Source: Bryoerythrophyllum caledonicum
Lineage: Eukaryota > Streptophyta > Bryopsida > Pottiales > Pottiaceae
NCBI GenBank assembly: GCA_963971425.1
Contig: OZ020525.1
Location: 17,800,187-17,864,186, forward strand
DNA: 64,000 bases
Direction: 5' to 3'
Under the pieces are notes generated by a model. That model made no database searches and was not told the DNA's origin. It was given only the letters and a program-made list of their open reading frames with translations. Both the position numbers and the translations under genes were made by a program. Of the stretch, positions 59,325 to 64,000 are shown piece by piece; the first letter of the stretch is position 1; each line of letters begins with the position of its first letter.

Positions 59325-62300
59325 ATAGTGTGCCTTTTTTAGAGTATACTAGTTGTGTATGGTAATTGATATATAGTGTATGTGTAAGAGTAGTATATTC
59401 TAAGGGTGATGTAAGACGTTATATCATTAATCCTTTAGAGTAAAGTTGTGTTTACTATTGGTGCTAAGTCCAATTGTTGAAGCATCTATATTTAGTTTTC
59501 ACCATTGTATGCATTATGTACTACGTAGAATATCTTTTAATCAACTGCCAACCCTTGCATAAAGTATGTTTTTTTGTAATTACGCCTATTTATATACTAC
59601 AATCCTTCAAATCTATCTTTGAAATATTGTGAAACTATATTAAATACAGATTTATCTAGTATTAACGAGGGGCCACCACAAATTAGTTGAAAATGCCAAA
59701 AAATCACTTCCAATATGAACAACCATGATTGTACGTAATATTGTTGCAGAAGCTCAATTTTTTTTCTTTTGGAAAACATTTTTTTTCTTTGTTTTTTTTT
59801 TTTTCAATTTTGCCACTTTTGTTCGCAATGGCCGCCGTTGTACCCAAGTGCACTTTTAAATGGCCAAGTGCATAATTGCTTAATTGCGTGTTAACTATGG
59901 TGTGTGCCTTCATCAACACTCCACCACCTCTCTACCATTGTAGATAATTCACTTGCCAAGTAAGATGCCTTGTAGGATTGGTGGTTACCACTTTTTGTGG
60001 TGTTTAATCATCATAAATAAGCCACTATCCTACATTCATCACAAGCTCTAAGCTACCTCTTGGTGGAAAGGGGGCATTAGAGTTATCCTTAATTTCATTA
60101 CAAAAATTTAACCTTGGACCTTGTGAGGTTTGCCCTATACTATACAATCTTCTTCTTTTACTCTTCTCCTTTTGCAATAAAGTTTTTGTTTATTTGTGTC
60201 AAAAATAAAATTGAAATAAAGTAAAATCTATTTTTTGAGAAAATAAAATCTTTTGAATGGTTTTGGAAGCAACACTGTCTATTTTAGCACCTTAATAAAA
60301 GTTATTATGTCTTTCATTTGGTTGAAGTTATGCAATAAGCCAACACGTGAATATTTGGGTTAAAAAGTAGTTTAGCTCTTCACCATGCCTAGAAATAATT
60401 GGGTATACCTCATCACCCATTTAAGTATAACAAGCATAAAAGAAGTATGGGATCATTATTTTTGTACTCTGATTGTAAGATGTTGCTCTAGGATATTAAA
60501 ATAATATTTTGATTTTTTTAATAAAAGTTAGTAGCATAGAATAAAAGACTATAGTTTTTAGAGACATAATAGAGTTTTTCTGAAAGTCTGAGTTTTAAAG
60601 GGTGGCTACCTTGTGTCAAGCAAAAAGACCCGGTGCAACATCCTTGAGGACCTTGTGTCTTTCTCTATTCACCAAAGCAGGGTGAGATTTAAATACGGCA
60701 AATTTTGCAGGGTGAAAATTCTCACCCTCCATATTTTATGGGCCACGCGCATGGAACAAGCTAATGTAACCAAATTAGTAATTTGGAGTCACCAATGCCA
60801 CCTTGCATCTATGTTTGGACGGTGATTGTGCCTAGATGATTAACCCTGTAGCATGTTGGTTGGCTGATAAAGGACCATAATTTATGGAATAAACCCCAAA
60901 GTTAACCAAACCACCATGTTTCTAAAAAAACAAGTGGAACCAAACCACCATGTTTCTAAAAAAACAAGTGGACTTTCAGGTGTACAACCCCTATTAGCGT
61001 TTTGGGGTGACAATCAGGGGTTAAATCCCGAGTACTTTTAGGAAAACTCCAATCAACATACTTCAGTTTACTTTTTTTGGTATCAGTTTTTTAAATTACA
61101 CAAGGATTAAATTAATAACCATTATGGTGTACATGATCCTTGTACACCAATTTTCAAAAGTAATAGAATGATGTAACAATTTCAAAACTTACTCTTACAG
61201 GGCATGTTCAAAAATTGCCAAAATTTATATCTTTGGTTTTGTAAATTTAGTTTTTCATGTCATGCATATATAATTTATCAAAAACAAATTTGCTAAATCT
61301 TGTAGCTAAAAAATATTTTAAATTTAACCTTTCCTTTTTATTTGGAAATGAATAGTTTTATAATCGTACACTAGCAATTGGCTCTTGTTTTGCAACGCAT
61401 TTGCCCAACCATTTTAATGTAGTTTTTATATTACAAACTATCAACACAAAAAAAGTAGATTCACTGCACGGTTGATTGCGTGGTTGATCGCTGCGTGGTT
61501 CATTGCGTAGATTATGATATTAGTAGTATGATGGCATTGCCTTGCTTCGTAAAACCCACTTAGGATTGAAAGAAATTTATATAACCGTGGAGCTATTTCC
61601 TCTTTTCACCTAAGTTTGTAAAAGAAAATTACAATTGAAAACAACATTTTGTGTTAACGTACTTGAGATTCAAAAAGCCCACTTTGGAACTTTGGAGCTT
61701 TAGGGGTCAATCTTTCAATGACTAGGTGACCACTAAGTGAAATTCTTGAGTGGTGAAAATTTAGTTGACATGAGTTTCACATGTGTGAAATTTCAACTGA
61801 CATGAAATGCACATGTGTGATATTTTTCACACATTAAATTTTAATTGTCAGTAAATTCACACAAGTTTATTGGATGTGTAAAATTTCATTGGACATAAAA
61901 TTTGTAAGATAATAGATTCTTGGCACTAAATTTCAAATTTGCCAACAAAGTAGTTTTCCACAAAATAGTTGGAAGTGATGTTGATTTGATTAGGCCTTCA
62001 TGGATATTCGGTCCTCAAATTATAAGATTACACAATATTCTACGCACTATCAATATATGCACTAGCTTTGATGGTCCTTGGATGGTAAACTTTGCCATAT
62101 ATTTGCAACTCATGGCAAATTGTTGGTTTGTGTAGCTCAACTCCTAATCTTTAAAATATCCTTTTTCCAGAAATCAATTTTCTTTGTTGTTCTAAAACTC
62201 TTCAATTGGTGGAAATATACAATCAAATTCTTCAAATCAATCATACAATTTAGGAAAGAATATCTTTTACATGACAATTCTACACTGAAATATGTCTTGT

Positions 62301-62546
62301 GCAACAAACATCTCTCTCCTCCCTCTCACTTTAAGTTGAATTCAAAGGCAATGAATTTCTACAACTACAATGTCATATCCTATGTGTAAATTCATATTCA
62401 TCAAAATGAGTTGGTTCTAGAACTAGATTGAAATTTGTCTCCAAGAGACTTGTCAATGTTATGTGATTGTTGAACTCTTTCAAAGCATTTACAATTCTTA
62501 TAGACCAACTTGATTTCATTTTCCTATTCAATTTAATTTAAATTGA
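59325..62546. other. AT-rich intergenic DNA with small repeats
   Basis: 60570-60740 is a partial relative of the left part of the 38.67-40.73 kb element (shared AGCAAAAAGA, CCTTGTGTCTTT and GGTGAAAATTCTCACC). 60905-60970 is a tandem duplication of a 36-bp unit containing AACCACCATGTTTCTAAA. 61750-61880 has repeated 'cacatgtgtgaaattt' words. No gene is supported. Confidence 0.5.
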
Positions 62547-63161
62547 CCCCTAAAAGCCCGTGACAGTTTCACACCAAAAACACTTCAAAATTGTTGATTC
62601 TAGTGCAATGGGTAAGGAAGGAAACAAAACCATATATTTATCCTTTTGACTGTAGGATATCCATTAAGTTCACAATTCTTTTTGTTGAGAATTTAATATG
62701 TTTTAGAATGATAATTAATCGTCAATAAGAATTTTATACCACATATTGTTGTAGAAAAAATAAAAAGTGAAAAATATGAAGGTCTCTAGGTTTTATGTAG
62801 AAAAGTGAAGTTTTATCCCTACTTGCCTCAAATGTGTAGAAATATTTGACTTGAGTTAAAATGTTTTTTACACTAAAGACAAAAAAAATTGACCTCTCTA
62901 AAGAAAGTAATATTCTCTACATGTATGAAAAATCTCAATTTCAATAGAAACTTTTAGCAAAATTTTGGAGTTGCCTATTTCTAACTTTGAGTGGTACAAA
63001 CTTTCAAGCAATGAATCCAAAATTAATAATAATAAAATCTCCATGGGACTCTTATTGGAGACAATCTATTATTAGAGTTTTCAAAAAATATATATATATA
63101 TATTTTAGGAACCTGCCCAAAATCCAAAACTTATGCCCCACGTACTCTTGGGCTCTTAGGG
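62547..63161 (+). mobile_element. TTAA-family element, best-preserved copy F (615 bp)
   Basis: The left end reads CCCCTAAAAGCCCGTGACAG after TTGA (probably a mutated TTAA). The right end reads GGGCTCTTAGGGG followed by TTAA at 63162-63165, so the ends form an inverted repeat of about 14 bp. Family phrases follow in the standard order. It has no coding capacity. This is the reference copy for the truncated and rearranged members elsewhere. Confidence 0.7.
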
Positions 63162-64000
63162 GTTAAAGTTGCAAAACCTACATATAATAATGATGCATCT
63201 TCGATTTGGTATATATCCCTTAGGCTTTTAGGGGTTAAGTTCAAATCATTTTTAGTCTTATCAAGTTCAATAGGGTTTTGGATTAGTTATTATTACAATA
63301 ACACAAAGTCCTCAACATGTACTTTTGTACTATCTTATTTATTCAACTTTTAAAAAATAATTAATCATTGTTTGGACAAAAATCAAAGGATGATAGCATA
63401 TTTTAAAATCCAAATTTCTATCTTTGACTTGCTAACTTGATAGTCTTAATATAGTTTGTAACAAGAATTTAATTTATGATTAATACTAAAATGAATAGTA
63501 TCAAATGAATTGAATCTATAATCACTAAAATATTTAAGATAAACATAAAAATATTACTACTTTTGATATAAAATCTAGATTCATTAAAGTTAGTTTTCTT
63601 TTTCAACTTGTTATTGTAAATTTCTTCTCACAAATATTTGATGGCAATTATCACACAACTTTAATGGCATTTATCACACAACTTTAATGGCATTTATCAC
63701 ACAACTTTAAGCATTTTCACTCAAATTTATATTCACTTAATGGCCATCATACTCAAATAATTTGTGCCAACTCAAATAATTTGTGGAGCATGTCCTACAA
63801 AAACACTAGAAATCTATTATTTCCAACAAAAGATTTGAATTATTCTTTCCTTGCTAATGATTAGGAATTTATTCTCAAATTAAAGTAATTCAGTCATATT
63901 AGTTTGGGTTTTTGAAATGCATTATTCTTGTTTGATACAATCAAAAGAAAAAGAGTAATATTGGTCAAAATAGACTAGGCATGAATGACAAGTCTATTAG
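63162..64000. other. AT-rich intergenic DNA
   Basis: A further family right end (TTTTAGGGG then TTAA) lies at about 63226. A 22-bp unit ATTTATCACACAACTTTAATGG occurs about three times at 63645-63712. Nothing else is recognised. Confidence 0.5.

Overview
The window is plant nuclear DNA (Streptophyta). The one clearly functional host gene is psbS, the 22-kDa photosystem II protein of non-photochemical quenching, at 32817-33833 (+), with three exons, GT-AG introns and a chloroplast transit peptide. Nearly everything else is transposons, decayed transposon-like genes, tandem repeats and AT-rich intergenic DNA. Such a sparse, repeat-dominated layout fits a large-genome, probably non-seed streptophyte. 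A charophyte such as Chara is my guess, but the sequence does not prove it. One run of 200 N (8663-8862) marks a draft assembly.

Region by region. 1-9471: a minus-strand ParB-like ('DGNH') gene is split in its coding sequence by an 8.7-kb DNA transposon (323-9065) with CAGGG/CCCTG ends and a perfect 8-bp target duplication, hAT-like. Its interior holds a protein-kinase-like ORF, a Cys-rich repeat protein, an inverted duplication of a LINE RNase H region and two small TTAA-flanked elements. 9.6-12.7 kb: an array of degenerate 12-bp palindromes (GCCGATATCGGC). 14.7-20.6 kb: a decayed MULE-type transposase with DDE and SWIM motifs. 22.1-26.3 kb: a multi-exon decayed gene with a ParB-like domain and a DNA-methyltransferase-like region. 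27.4-28.2 kb: a fragment of a DDE-type transposase whose longer relative lies at 56.1-59.3 kb. 30.7-32.2 kb: CACTA-like miniature elements, one ending about 650 bp upstream of the psbS start codon. 38.7-43.1 kb: an inverted-repeat element carrying a retroposon, then an L1-type LINE remnant. 44.05-46.02 kb: a TTA-flanked element containing a nested CACTA-like element. 46.6-50.6 kb: a 1,321-codon reading frame with a second kind of ParB-like motif (DGQH), broken by nine stop codons but no frameshift. 50.66-52.5 kb: a 354-bp tandem array derived from the dispersed TTAA-flanked repeat family.

Common threads. (1) Three loci carry a ParB/sulfiredoxin-like 'DG[N/Q]H' motif, one of them joined to a DNA-methyltransferase-like module. 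(2) The decayed genes are broken mainly by TAG, TGA and TAA codons, all explicable as C-to-T changes on one strand or the other and with few indels, as expected for heavily cytosine-methylated, silenced elements. (3) Elements are nested several layers deep. No rRNA, tRNA, CRISPR or bacterial-type operon was seen.
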